A stretch of DNA of 64,000 nt from AWTP1-13 sp963840075 (GTDB lineage: Bacteria; Pseudomonadota; Alphaproteobacteria; Rhizobiales; Hyphomicrobiaceae), in contig CAWIXS010000012.1 of the NCBI GenBank assembly GCA_963840075.1, forward strand, positions 93,855 through 157,854, in the 5' to 3' direction. A program made the translations under genes and the position numbers. Within the stretch, counting starts at the first letter, position 1, and each line of letters starts with the position of its first letter. The notes below the pieces were generated by a model, which was not told where the DNA came from, did not search any database, and saw only the letters and a list, made by a program, of their open reading frames with translations. Below, in pieces: positions 10,465-18,715 of this stretch.

Positions 10465-10686
10465 CTAGGCGAGGTCTCCAGTAAGGACCACCACGGTCCC
10501 ATCGGGCCTGATCGACCCAGCCGCGAATTTCCTTGCGGCTGCGGCCTCGACGTTCGGCCGCAGTGCCCCGATCAGGTCAAGCAGCGCCTCCCCCCACCCT
10601 GCGCCGTCCTTGTGGCGGCCTGGGCGAGCCTCGCGCAATGCCTCACCGGCGACTACGCAGGCGATCGGCCTGGCGCCGTTCCTCAC
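10465..10686 (-). CDS. small DUF1488-like protein, start uncertain
   Basis: 73 residues from a GTG, ending IRPDGTVVVLTGDLA, like the end of short DUF1488-type proteins. The same frame continues upstream as FLPGSRAEGVHFWV, so the real N-terminus is longer. A good ribosome site and ATG near 10757 lie in another frame, one base out, suggesting a frameshift near the start. Function unknown. Confidence 0.45.
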   Translation of the reverse strand: MRNGARPIACVVAGEALREARPGRHKDGAGWGEALLDLIGALRPNVEAAAARKFAAGSIRPDGTVVVLTGDLA

Positions 10687-11029
10687 CCAGAAGTGAACGC
10701 CCTCTGCTCTGGACCCAGGGAGGAATGCTGGATCTGGAGAGCATCACGTCCCTCCTACGGATCGTCACACTGCGGCGATGACAAGACCCGCATCTCGTCG
10801 ACCAGCCCAGAGACTGCGTAAGCGACAAGATCGGCGGCACTAAGGCGCCTGCGCGCCTCCGCCAGGGGGACAGCGGCCGGGTGCGCCCGCTGCTGGCACA
10901 CCTGCTCCGGTCTGCGTCTGTCAGGTTCCGGAGCATGGCAGACTTTGCCATGCTTGCGTCGGACCCGCGAAGAGGACGGGGTCGGCCGGACGGGGTCAGC
11001 CCCGGCCTGCGCCGGGGCGCAGGGTCTGA
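10687..11029. other. gap with repeat copy and debris
   Basis: Contains a long palindromic repeat at 10992-11032 (GGGGTCAGCCCCGGC and its partner GCGCAGGGTCTGAGCC) and an unassigned minus-strand segment ending ADLVAYAVSGLVDEMRV. I see no complete gene. Confidence 0.4.
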
Positions 11030-11470
11030 GCCGCCGTGATGCCGACCGCATCGCCCTTGGCGTCCAGCAGCCGGCGCTTCAGGCCATCGAGCTCGACGGG
11101 CATCGCGGCCGGCCGGCGACTCCGGCGCCATCATCGGCACGCGCTTGACCCGGCTCAAGTCCGCAAGGATGTGCTGCAGGGTGAGCCGATGCTCGGGGAT
11201 GTCGAGATCGGTGAGCTGGCCGCTCCAGCGCGGCAGCGCGTTGAGGTCGCTGAGCCAATCCTCGAGTCCCGGGCCCTTGATCGGCAGGAAGGTCTTGCCC
11301 TCCTGGCGCGCCAGCCGGATCTCGCGCCGCACCACCGGGCTCGCCAGCGCCTGCGGCGTGACCACCAGGATGAAATGCTGCAGCGCCTTGGATTTCAGCG
11401 CTCCCTCGATCTGGCTCCACCAGTCGCGCCCGCCACTCGGCAGCTCTCGAAGCGAACGCGACGCGAAAAC
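11030..11470 (-). pseudogene. TIR-domain protein remnant
   Basis: Minus-strand translation gives RELPSGGRDWWSQIEGAL, ILVVTPQALASPVVRREIRL and WSGQLTDLDIPEHRLTLQ, then KRVPMMAPE: the second half of a bacterial TIR domain, as found in TIR-STAND-type proteins. The first strands of the domain are missing. After a one-base frame change the linker (PVELDGLKRRLLDAKGDAV) continues, then stops at a dispersed palindromic repeat where an NTPase module would be expected. Confidence 0.65.
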
Positions 11471-11598
11471 CAGCGCTGGCGGCAGAGGCGTGCCATTGGC
11501 GGCGGCAGGTCCCGGAGCCGGGCTGAGAGCACTTCCCTTTTGATCTCGCTATTGAGTACATGTCATGGAGGGCGCCGAACCCAACCGGGAGACGGCGG

Positions 11599-12432
11599 AT
11601 GCGAACGGTGACGCTGAAATCGGGCGACAAGGTCCCCGTGCTGGGGCTGGGGACCTGGCGCATGGGCGAGCGCAAGTCGGAGCGCGCGGCGGAGGTGGCG
11701 GCCATCAGACTGGGGCTCGATCTCGGCATCCGGCTCGTCGACACCGCCGAGATGTACGGCGACGGCGGCGCCGAGGAGATGCTGTCCGAGGCGCTGGCCG
11801 GCCGCCGCGATGAGGTCTTCCTCGTGAGCAAGGTCTATCCGCACAACGCCTCGCGCACGGGCGTCATCGCCGCCTGCGAGCGCAGCCTGAGGCGGCTCGG
11901 GACCGACCGGCTCGACCTCTACCTCCTGCACTGGCCGGGCTCCGTGCCGCTCTCCGGGACGGTGGAGGGCTTCGAGTCGCTCAGACAGGACGGCAAAATC
12001 CGGCAATGGGGCGTCAGCAACTTCGATGCCGCCGGCATGGACGAGGTGGCGGGCGTCAAGAACGGCGGCAACTGCGCGTCCGACCAGGTGCTCTACCACC
12101 TGGGCTCGCGCGGCGCGGAATGGCAGCTCATCGAGCAATGCCGTAAGGACAAGATCATGGTGATGGCCTACTCGCCGCTCGGCCAGGGGCCCTTGCTGCG
12201 CAAGCCGGCGCTGGGCAAGGTCGCGGTGAGGCACGGCGTCGATCCGGCGGCGGTGGCGCTGGCCTGGGTGCTGCGCCGGCCCGGCGTCATCGCCATCCCC
12301 AAGGCGGTGAAGCCCGAGCACGTGCGCGCCAACATGAAGGCGCTCGACGTGAAGCTGGACGCCGAGGACCTGGCTGCGCTCGACGCCGCCTTGCCGCCGC
12401 CGAAGCGCGCGACGCCGCTGGATATGACGTAG
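11599..12432 (+). CDS. aldo/keto reductase
   Basis: 277-residue NADPH-dependent (beta/alpha)8 oxidoreductase of the AKR superfamily. The catalytic tetrad is visible: Asp and Tyr in DTAEMYGDG, Lys in LVSKVYPHN and His in LLHWPG. WGVSNFD and MAYSPLGQGPLL are conserved cofactor-region blocks. Start taken at ATG 11599 (MRTVTLKSGDKVPVLGLGTW), where conservation begins. Substrate not predictable. Confidence 0.92.
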   Translation: MRTVTLKSGDKVPVLGLGTWRMGERKSERAAEVAAIRLGLDLGIRLVDTAEMYGDGGAEEMLSEALAGRRDEVFLVSKVYPHNASRTGVIAACERSLRRLGTDRLDLYLLHWPGSVPLSGTVEGFESLRQDGKIRQWGVSNFDAAGMDEVAGVKNGGNCASDQVLYHLGSRGAEWQLIEQCRKDKIMVMAYSPLGQGPLLRKPALGKVAVRHGVDPAAVALAWVLRRPGVIAIPKAVKPEHVRANMKALDVKLDAEDLAALDAALPPPKRATPLDMT

Positions 12433-12556
12433 GGGTCAGAACAGGGGTCAGCCCCCGCGCGTCGACCGTCTCGATGCATCACTGAAGCTGGAGGCGCGGG
12501 GTCTGACCCCGTTTCCGACAAGACATCAACGTTGGATGCGAGGGGTCTGACCCCTC
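12430..12556. repeat. cluster of three GGGGTC palindromes
   Basis: Copies at 12430-12456 (degenerate, GGGGTCAG-ACAGGGGTCAG-CCCCC), 12497-12511 (CGGGGTCTGACCCCG) and 12541-12556 (AGGGGTCTGACCCCTC) fill the gap between the aldo/keto reductase and oxidoreductase genes. The last ends 9 nt before the next start and replaces any clear ribosome site. Confidence 0.65.
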
Positions 12557-12565
12557 TGGACACCG

Positions 12566-13570
12566 ATGATCAAAGCCGCCATCGCAGGACTGGGCTGGTG
12601 GGGCCAGCACGTGGTGCGGCGCCTCGCCGGCTCGGAGCAGCTGAAGCTCGTCGAGGCGGTGGAGACGAACCCCGCCCGCGCGCCGTTCGCGGCCGAGCAC
12701 GGCCTCGCCTTCGTGGGCGACCTCGCCGAGGCGCTGGCCGATCCCGGCATCGACGCCGTCATTCTGTGTACACCTCATGCGCTGCACACCGGGCAGGTGC
12801 TGGCCTGCGCGGCGGCCAGGAAGCACGTGTTCTGCGAGAAGCCGCTGGCCCTGACGCGCGCCGACGCCGAGCGCTCCGTCGCCGCCTGCAACGCCGCCGG
12901 CGTGACGCTCGGCATCGGCCACGAGCGCCGCTGGGAGCCGGCCATCGTCGAGGTGCGCCGCCTCCTGCGCGAGGGCGTGCTCGGCACCGTCATGCACGTT
13001 GAGGCCAATTTCAACCACGACAAGCTCGCCAACGTCCCGGCCGGCGACTGGCGCACCTCGCCCAGGGACGCCCCGGCGGCCGGCATGACCGCCATGGGCA
13101 TCCACCTGAGCGACCTGTTCGTGGAGCTGCTTGGGCCGGCGCGCGAGGCGTTCGCGGCCACCGCCTCGCGCGTCGCCTATCCCGAGACCGGCGACGTGGT
13201 CTCCGCGCTCATCCGCTTCGAGAGCGGCGCCACCGGCTATCTCAACGCCATCCTCGTCACCCCGCACTACCTCTGCCTCACCGTGTTCGGCTCGCAGGCC
13301 TGGGTGGAGGTGCGCAATGCAACGCATCCGGACACTCCGGGTCCGTCCACCCTCACCCTGCAGCATCGCGACGGCCGGCGCGAGGAGCGCACCTACGCGT
13401 GGGTCGACACCGTGCGCGCCAACCTCCAAGCCTTCGCCAGGGCCATCGAGGGCGGGGAGCCCTATCCCTTCACCGACGCGCAGCGGATCGGCAACATCGC
13501 GGTCCTGGAGGCCATCTGCCGCTCGGCCGCGGACAACGCACCGGTGCAGATCGCCCCTGCCGCTCGGTGA
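12566..13570 (+). CDS. Gfo/Idh/MocA-family oxidoreductase
   Basis: 334-residue NAD(P)-dependent dehydrogenase, mostly acting on sugars or inositols. N-terminal Rossmann fold (AAIAGLGWWGQHVVRRL), VILCTPHALH, and VFCEKPLALTRA with the conserved EKP lysine; the C-terminal domain includes GIHLSDLFVELLG. The length is normal. No Shine-Dalgarno is visible because a palindromic repeat abuts the start. No sugar pathway genes are adjacent. Confidence 0.9.
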   Translation: MIKAAIAGLGWWGQHVVRRLAGSEQLKLVEAVETNPARAPFAAEHGLAFVGDLAEALADPGIDAVILCTPHALHTGQVLACAAARKHVFCEKPLALTRADAERSVAACNAAGVTLGIGHERRWEPAIVEVRRLLREGVLGTVMHVEANFNHDKLANVPAGDWRTSPRDAPAAGMTAMGIHLSDLFVELLGPAREAFAATASRVAYPETGDVVSALIRFESGATGYLNAILVTPHYLCLTVFGSQAWVEVRNATHPDTPGPSTLTLQHRDGRREERTYAWVDTVRANLQAFARAIEGGEPYPFTDAQRIGNIAVLEAICRSAADNAPVQIAPAAR

Positions 13571-14380
13571 GGCGAATCCGCCGCCTGCAGCGTGGCAAGC
13601 ACGGCGCGCCTTTCGAGTTCGGCACCGGCATGTGCATCGAGGGGCCCTGCAAGGGCCGCGCGCTACAGCCCGTCGCCCGCAGCGTCATTGACGGCGACAT
13701 CTGCGTCGCCGGCTTGACGCTGGTCGCGGAGGAGGAAATACCGAACACGGCTGCGTTCAACCCGAAGTCCCGCTTTTCTCCCAGCCCCTGCTCCGAAGGT
13801 AGCCGACCACGACTCGCGGATTGAGTGCACGAATCGCATGCTGGCCTGGCGTACCCATCAACATTCTACGCTCCCGCCGCTCCGAGCCGATCAGGAGAGG
13901 AAAGTATCATCCTGCGGAGGACAGAGACGTCAAAGCGCTGGCTTTGCGGCATGGTTACGAGTCGGGATGTCGCATTCGAGACTGCTGGCAAGCCCGAAGA
14001 GGTCCCGTGGTATGCCAGCCCGCAGATCGCAAGCTCGCTTGGGCTGATACGCAACCAGCGCTCAGGCTCGTGGGAAGCTCCAATACCACAAGGTAGTGCG
14101 GGACGATCGAGAATGTGTCGGAGATCGTCGTAGTTTTTTATCGGCAGGGCGAGCTTCACCTCGATGACCTGCAGCGTCAGCGACACCGCCTCGATGCGCG
14201 CCGACGGCGGCGCCACCAGGTTGAGCTGCCCTGGCGCGCGGCTGGGCCGGCTCGCTCAGACGAATATCGAGCCGCCGCGGCAGGCGGTTGAAGAAGATGA
14301 GGTCCGCCTCGTCGTCGGCGACTGCCGCCGTGGCTCCCTCCGCGCCCGTCGAGCGCCGAGCGCCGACCTGCCAGGTAAGC
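13571..14380. other. 810-nt stretch of probable gene debris
   Basis: No intact gene is convincing. At about 13600-13720 the plus strand reads HGAPFEFGTGMC then GPCKGRALQPV, resembling the C-terminal part of a Rieske [2Fe-2S] domain with the first Cys/His motif missing. On the minus strand near 14100-14330 segments such as ADDEADLIFFNRLPRRLDIR and TLQVIEVKLALPIKNYDDLR occur in different frames and look like decayed coding sequence I cannot name. Confidence 0.4.
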
Positions 14381-15700
14381 TCACGCCTCCCCGCGCGCCT
14401 TGTCGCCGAGCGCGGGCAGCCCGACGCGCCAGGCCCGCATCACATAGAAAATCACGCCGAGGCTCAGCACGCCGAGCAGGGCGAACAGGGTCGCGAGGCC
14501 GACCCCGAGGGCCTGCAGCCCGGCGATCAGCGCGCCCGCCGCCACCATGTAGGCGGCGTTGATGACATTGACGGCGGCAATCACCCGGGCGCGGGCGTCC
14601 TGCGGCGCCCAGATCTGCACGGCGGCGAAGGCGGGCACAATGAACAGTCCCCCGGCGACCGCGAGCCCGCACAGCGAGGCGAGCAGCGCAAGCCCGCTGG
14701 CCGATCCGAGCACGGCGAGCGGCCCCACGCTCGCCGCGGGCGGCGGCGGCAGCAGACCCGCGAGCCCTGCAACGGCGAGCGAGAAGACGCCGATCAGCCC
14801 GGCGCCCAGCGGCACCAGCGTCAGGTTCGGCTTGCCGTGGCTCGCCTGCGCCGCCAGCACCGATCCCGCCGCGATGCCCACCACGAAGGTGGCGAGGCAG
14901 AGTATCACGACGTCCTCGTTGCCGCCGATGTAGCCCTTCACCAGCGGCGGCAGCAGCGCGAGCGCCACCGAGCCTACCACCCAGAACCAGGAGACGATGG
15001 CGGCCCCGCTCCACAGCCGCGGGTCGCGGCGCAGCTCGCGCACCAGGGCGATGGTGGAGGTCCACGGGTTGGAGGTGATGGCAAGGCCTGGCGCCGCCGG
15101 GCCCGCCGCCGGGATCCCGCGCGCAAAGGTCCACGAGACAACGGCGAGCGCCAGGATGATGCCGACCACGAGCTCGGGGCTCTTGGCCGTCTTGACGGCG
15201 ATGCCGCCGGCGATGGTGCCGATCAGGATCGCCAGAAAGGTTGCGCCCTCCACCAGGGCGTTGCCCGCGGGCAGCTCCGCAGTCTCGAGCTTCTCCGGCA
15301 GGATGCCGTATTTCACCGGGCCGAACAGCGCCGCCATGATTCCGAACAGCGCCAGCGTCACAAACAGAATCTCCACCGAATGCAGGACGAAGCCGACGGC
15401 CGCCAGCGCGGCCACGGGAATCTCGGCGAGCTTGATGCGCGCCGCCACGTAGCTCTTGTCGAATCGGTCGGCCAGCTCGCCACCCAGCGCCGAGAGGATG
15501 AAAAACGGCGCGATGAACACCACCGTGGCCAGCGCCACCAGCATGTTGCCGCGGTCGCCGAAGGCGGAGCCGGCGCTGCCGAGCCCGAACAGGATCAGCA
15601 TGCCCAGCGCATTCTTGAGGAAATTGTCGTTGAGCGCGGAGCAGAACTGGCACCAGAACAACGGCGCGAACCGCCGCGATGTCATGAGGTCCTTGTACAT
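14381..15700 (-). CDS. MFS transporter, LplT-like (lysophospholipid transporter type)
   Basis: 439-residue major-facilitator protein with about 12 membrane segments. NDNFLKNALGML near residue 25, GGELADRFDKSYVAARIK and FGPVKYGILPEKL match the LplT/Aas transporter module, which flips lysophospholipids across the inner membrane for re-acylation. In many alphaproteobacteria this module is fused to acyltransferase and acyl-ACP synthetase domains; here it is freestanding. GGAGGGAGG precedes ATG 15700. It diverges from thiS. Confidence 0.85.
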   Translation of the reverse strand: MYKDLMTSRRFAPLFWCQFCSALNDNFLKNALGMLILFGLGSAGSAFGDRGNMLVALATVVFIAPFFILSALGGELADRFDKSYVAARIKLAEIPVAALAAVGFVLHSVEILFVTLALFGIMAALFGPVKYGILPEKLETAELPAGNALVEGATFLAILIGTIAGGIAVKTAKSPELVVGIILALAVVSWTFARGIPAAGPAAPGLAITSNPWTSTIALVRELRRDPRLWSGAAIVSWFWVVGSVALALLPPLVKGYIGGNEDVVILCLATFVVGIAAGSVLAAQASHGKPNLTLVPLGAGLIGVFSLAVAGLAGLLPPPPAASVGPLAVLGSASGLALLASLCGLAVAGGLFIVPAFAAVQIWAPQDARARVIAAVNVINAAYMVAAGALIAGLQALGVGLATLFALLGVLSLGVIFYVMRAWRVGLPALGDKARGEA

Positions 15701-15934
15701 GAGCCTCCCTCCGGCCTGCCGCGGCTCGCGCCCTGCGTGTGTTGCGCCGCACTCGGGCGCCGCGGCGCAGCGTCCAGCACAATGATGGCCGACTTGGTGA
15801 GGGAGCGAAAGCCGCCGCCGGCGAAAATGCCTTGAACAATCCCTCGCATCGGCACAGATAGCTGAAACAGCATCGGGTTAGCGACCGCGGCCCGGCGCCA
15901 GGCAACCCATGCTGCTTCGAGCCCCCATCCACCG

Positions 15935-16165
15935 ATGTCACCCATGCCCCTTGGAACGTCCGCTGCAACCAGAATCCGCCTCAACGGCGCGCCGGTCGAG
16001 ACCGAGGCGCGCACGCTGGCCGAGCTGGTGGCCGGCGAGGGGCACGCCGAGGCGGCCGTGGCGACGGCCGTCAACGGCGACTTCGTGCCGCGCCAGGAGC
16101 GCGCTGCAACCCTGCTCGCCGAAGGCGACCGGGTCGAGATCGTAGCCCCGCGCCAGGGCGGCTGA
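15935..16165 (+). CDS. thiS: sulfur carrier protein ThiS
   Basis: 76-residue ubiquitin-fold protein ending in Gly-Gly (RQGG), the C-terminus that is adenylated and converted to a thiocarboxylate to donate sulfur for the thiazole of thiamine. The core VNGDFVPRQER and LLAEGDRVEIVAP is typical. ATG 15935 or 15944 could be the start; the ubiquitin fold begins at TRIRLNG. First gene of thiSGE, 13 nt before thiG. Confidence 0.93.
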   Translation: MSPMPLGTSAATRIRLNGAPVETEARTLAELVAGEGHAEAAVATAVNGDFVPRQERAATLLAEGDRVEIVAPRQGG

Positions 16166-16178
16166 TAAAATTGCCCGC

Positions 16179-17012
16179 ATGATTGCAAGCGTCACTGCAG
16201 CAAAGCCCCGATCGGCCGCCATCGGCCCGTTTTCGCCCTACGGCGTGGCGGTGCCCTCGCGCCTGCTGCTCGGCACCGCGCGCTTTCCCTCGCCGCAGGT
16301 GATGAGCGACGCGGTCAGGGCCTCGGGCGCGGCCATCGTCACCGTGTCGCTGCGCCGCGAGACCGCGCGCGGCGCCTCCGGCCAGCGCTTCTTCGACCTG
16401 ATCAGGGAGCTGGGCGTACGCGTGCTGCCCAACACCGCGGGCTGCCGCACGCCGAAGGAGGCGATCGCCACCGCCCGCATGGCGCGCGAGCTGTTCGCCA
16501 CCAGCTGGGTCAAGCTCGAGGTGGTCGGCAACGAGGATACGCTGCAGCCGGATCTTTTCGGTCTCGTCGAGGCCGCCGCCGTCCTCACCAAGGACGGCTT
16601 CGAGGTGTTCCCCTACACCACCGAGGACCTGATCGCCGCCGAGCGGCTGCTCATCGCCGGCTGCCGCGTGCTGATGCCCTGGGGCGCGCCGATCGGGACC
16701 GGCAGGGGCCTCGCCAACCGCTACGCGCTGCAGAGCCTGCGCCGCTACTTCCCGGACGTGCCGCTGGTGATCGACGCCGGCATCGGCGCACCCTCGCACG
16801 CCGCCGAGGCGATGGAGCTCGGCTACGACGCCGTGCTCCTGAATACGGCGGTGGCGACCGCCGCCGACCCGGTGCGCATGGCGCGCGCATTCGCCGGCGC
16901 CATCGAGGCCGGGCGCCTCGGCTGGGAGGCGGGCATGATGGCGACGCGCGACATGGCGGTGCCTTCCACCCCGGTCGCCGGCACGCCGTTCTTCGATCTG
17001 GGCGGGTCCTGA
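16179..17012 (+). CDS. thiG: thiazole synthase ThiG
   Basis: 277-residue TIM-barrel enzyme that condenses 1-deoxyxylulose 5-phosphate, a glycine imine and ThiS-thiocarboxylate sulfur to the thiamine thiazole. SRLLLGTARFPSP, the Schiff-base lysine in WVKLEVVGN, VLMPWGAPIGTGRGL and DAGIGAPSHAAEAMELG are all present. The C-terminus SSTPVAGTPFFDLG-like segment is family-typical. It lies between thiS and thiE with almost no gap. The imine donor gene (thiO or thiH) and thiC are not nearby. Confidence 0.96.
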   Translation: MIASVTAAKPRSAAIGPFSPYGVAVPSRLLLGTARFPSPQVMSDAVRASGAAIVTVSLRRETARGASGQRFFDLIRELGVRVLPNTAGCRTPKEAIATARMARELFATSWVKLEVVGNEDTLQPDLFGLVEAAAVLTKDGFEVFPYTTEDLIAAERLLIAGCRVLMPWGAPIGTGRGLANRYALQSLRRYFPDVPLVIDAGIGAPSHAAEAMELGYDAVLLNTAVATAADPVRMARAFAGAIEAGRLGWEAGMMATRDMAVPSTPVAGTPFFDLGGS

Positions 17013-17014
17013 CG

Positions 17015-17644
17015 ATGCGAACTCTGATCAGGCTCGAGGGCCTCGACGTCTTCTATCCGATCGTTCCGGACGCGGCGTGGCTCGCGCGCCTCCTGCCGCT
17101 GGGCATCAGGACCGTCCAGCTCAGGGTCAAGGATGCGCCGCCGGACGTGACTGCCCGCGAGATCGCGGCGGCGCTCGACGCCTGCCGGCGCCACGGCTGC
17201 CAGCTCATCGTCAACGACTACTGGCGCGAGGCGCTCGCCGCCGGCGCCGACTTCGTGCATCTGGGCCAGGAGGACCTCGCCGCCGCCGACGTTGCGGCGC
17301 TGCAGGCGAAGGGCGTGCGCCTCGGCATCAGCACCCACAGCCCCGAGGAGCTGGAGACCGCGCTGGCGGCGCGCCCGGCCTACGTGGCGCTGGGCCCGAT
17401 CTACGAGACCAGGCTCAAGGTCATGAAATGGGCGCCGCAGGGGCTCGACCGCATCGCCGAGTGGCGCCGCCGCATCGGTGGCCTGCCGCTCGTCGCCATC
17501 GGCGGCCTCACCCCCGAGCGCGCCGACGCCGTGCTTGCGGCGGGCGCCGACAGCCTCGCCGTCGTCACCGACTTCATCACCCACCCCGACCCCGAGGCCC
17601 GGGTGCGCCACTGGCTCACCCACACCGCCCGCTACGGCTTCTGA
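17015..17644 (+). CDS. thiE: thiamine phosphate synthase ThiE
   Basis: 209-residue TIM-barrel enzyme joining the pyrimidine and thiazole phosphates to thiamine phosphate. TVQLRVKD, LIVNDYWREAL, ADFVHLGQEDL, ALGPIYETRLK and LPLVAIGGLTPE are the expected blocks. It begins 2 nt after the thiG stop, so it is translated in the same operon. NDYW replaces the more usual NDR, as often in this clade. Confidence 0.95.
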   Translation: MRTLIRLEGLDVFYPIVPDAAWLARLLPLGIRTVQLRVKDAPPDVTAREIAAALDACRRHGCQLIVNDYWREALAAGADFVHLGQEDLAAADVAALQAKGVRLGISTHSPEELETALAARPAYVALGPIYETRLKVMKWAPQGLDRIAEWRRRIGGLPLVAIGGLTPERADAVLAAGADSLAVVTDFITHPDPEARVRHWLTHTARYGF

Positions 17645-17977
17645 CCGGCCCCACCCGGATCGTCTGAGCACAGCGCACGGTCTCTCCGAACGTCTCCGCC
17701 GACCCTTCCGGTTGCGCCGGCGGATTCCCCTCCCCCTTGCGGGGAGGGGTTAGGGGTGGGGGTACAAGGGCACTGCCCCGTCAACGCGGTGCCCCGATGC
17801 ACGCGAGAAGCGCGATCGGGGCGATACGTTCCATTAAGCATATGTGACGAGAACCCTGCGCCCTTCCTCCCGGTCTTCCGGGCCATGGTACAATAGTAAT
17901 ACCAAAGCATATCTCAGAACATATTCCCATCTTTTAGAATTTATTGAGCATGGCGTCCCGCATTGCAAAGTATTGGA
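17645..17977. other. gap between thiE and the GTA promoter region
   Basis: Holds one CCCCTCCCC-type palindrome (17725-17762) and then, from about 17880, an unusually AT-rich stretch for this high-GC DNA (ATGGTACAATAGTAATACC and AGAATTTATTGAGCATG). No gene seen. Confidence 0.5.
17725..17762. repeat. CTCCCC-TTGC-GGGGAG palindrome, copy 1
   Basis: CCCCTCCCCC, TTGC, GGGGAGGGG followed by TTAGGGGTGGGGG. Near-identical copies occur at 20230-20268 inside the portal gene and 27459-27496 inside the tail chaperone gene; related longer forms are at 25341-25440 and 43231-43321. Confidence 0.75.
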
Positions 17978-18006
17978 TTGACATGGTGACGCTGGTTTGC
18001 TATCGT
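17978..18006 (+). promoter_or_regulatory. candidate sigma-70 promoter of the GTA cluster
   Basis: Exact -35 hexamer TTGACA at 17978-17983, 17-nt spacer, then TATCGT at 18001-18006 (4 of 6 matches to TATAAT). It is the only good match seen before the first GTA gene at 18119 and sits at the edge of an AT-rich island. Inferred from consensus only. Confidence 0.45.
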
Positions 18007-18118
18007 TCTGCTATCATCACCACAGTCACGCCGATGCCCTCCGGCGAGGTCCGGCCTCACCGCCCGCCGGCGCCAACGGCCGGCGCCGCCGGCGCACCAG
18101 CCGAGCCAATCCGAGCCA

Positions 18119-18715
18119 ATGCCCGTGTACTCCTCCAAGCTCAGCCCCGAGCAGTGGGCCGAGGCGCGCCGCCTCTACGCCGCCGGCCAGAGCTGCGCTG
18201 CCATAGCCAGGAGGTTCGGCCTTGCCGCCGACACCGTGCGCAAGCGGGCCAGCAAGGAGGCCTGGCTCGCGTCGTCGGCGACGGCATCGGCTCTCGCCTC
18301 CGCCGGCGGCAAGCGGGCGCGGGCCGCCGGCCGGCCGTCGGCAGCCACCGCCGGCATCCGTGCGGAGCTGGCGTGGCGCCTCCTCAGCGTGATCGCGGTC
18401 CAAATCAGGATGAAGGAGCTCTACATGCACAAGCAGCTGGAAGCCTACCAGAGAAGCGACGCCGGCATCGAGCCGCCGGTGACCGCCAGGGATCAGCACG
18501 CCGACTTCGCCGCGCTGATCGAGAGCATCAAGCAAGTGACGGAGATCGACTCTGAGCCCGCAGCCACCGCCGACGGGAGGGGACCAACCGCAAACGCCGA
18601 GCTTACCCGGCTCAGCCCCGACATCGACCCCGACGGCCTTGCCGCGGCATCCGAGAAGGACGCTTTCCGCCGAGACATTGCGGAGCGCCTTGAGAAGCTG
18701 TTTCCGAAGCCCTGA
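18119..18715 (+). CDS. helix-turn-helix packaging-type protein (candidate small terminase, GTA gp1 position)
   Basis: 198 residues. The N-terminal segment SPEQWAEARRLYAAGQSCAA then IARRFGLAADTVRKRA is a homeodomain-like helix-turn-helix of the kind found in small terminases and transposase-like DNA binders. The middle is helical and Ala-rich; the C-terminus RRDIAERLEKLFPKP is charged. It overlaps the TerL frame by up to 77 nt and is first in the cluster, so a packaging role (gp1-like) is inferred from position. Confidence 0.6.
   Translation: MPVYSSKLSPEQWAEARRLYAAGQSCAAIARRFGLAADTVRKRASKEAWLASSATASALASAGGKRARAAGRPSAATAGIRAELAWRLLSVIAVQIRMKELYMHKQLEAYQRSDAGIEPPVTARDQHADFAALIESIKQVTEIDSEPAATADGRGPTANAELTRLSPDIDPDGLAAASEKDAFRRDIAERLEKLFPKP

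Noticed and set aside
13825..14133. A 102-codon plus-strand frame in the debris region
   Set aside because: No similarity, no ribosome site, and competing frames on both strands of equal quality.
15701..15934. TPP riboswitch upstream of thiS
   Set aside because: The conserved CUGAGA and ACCUGAUCUGG-type blocks are not present; only a chance TAGCTGAAA.
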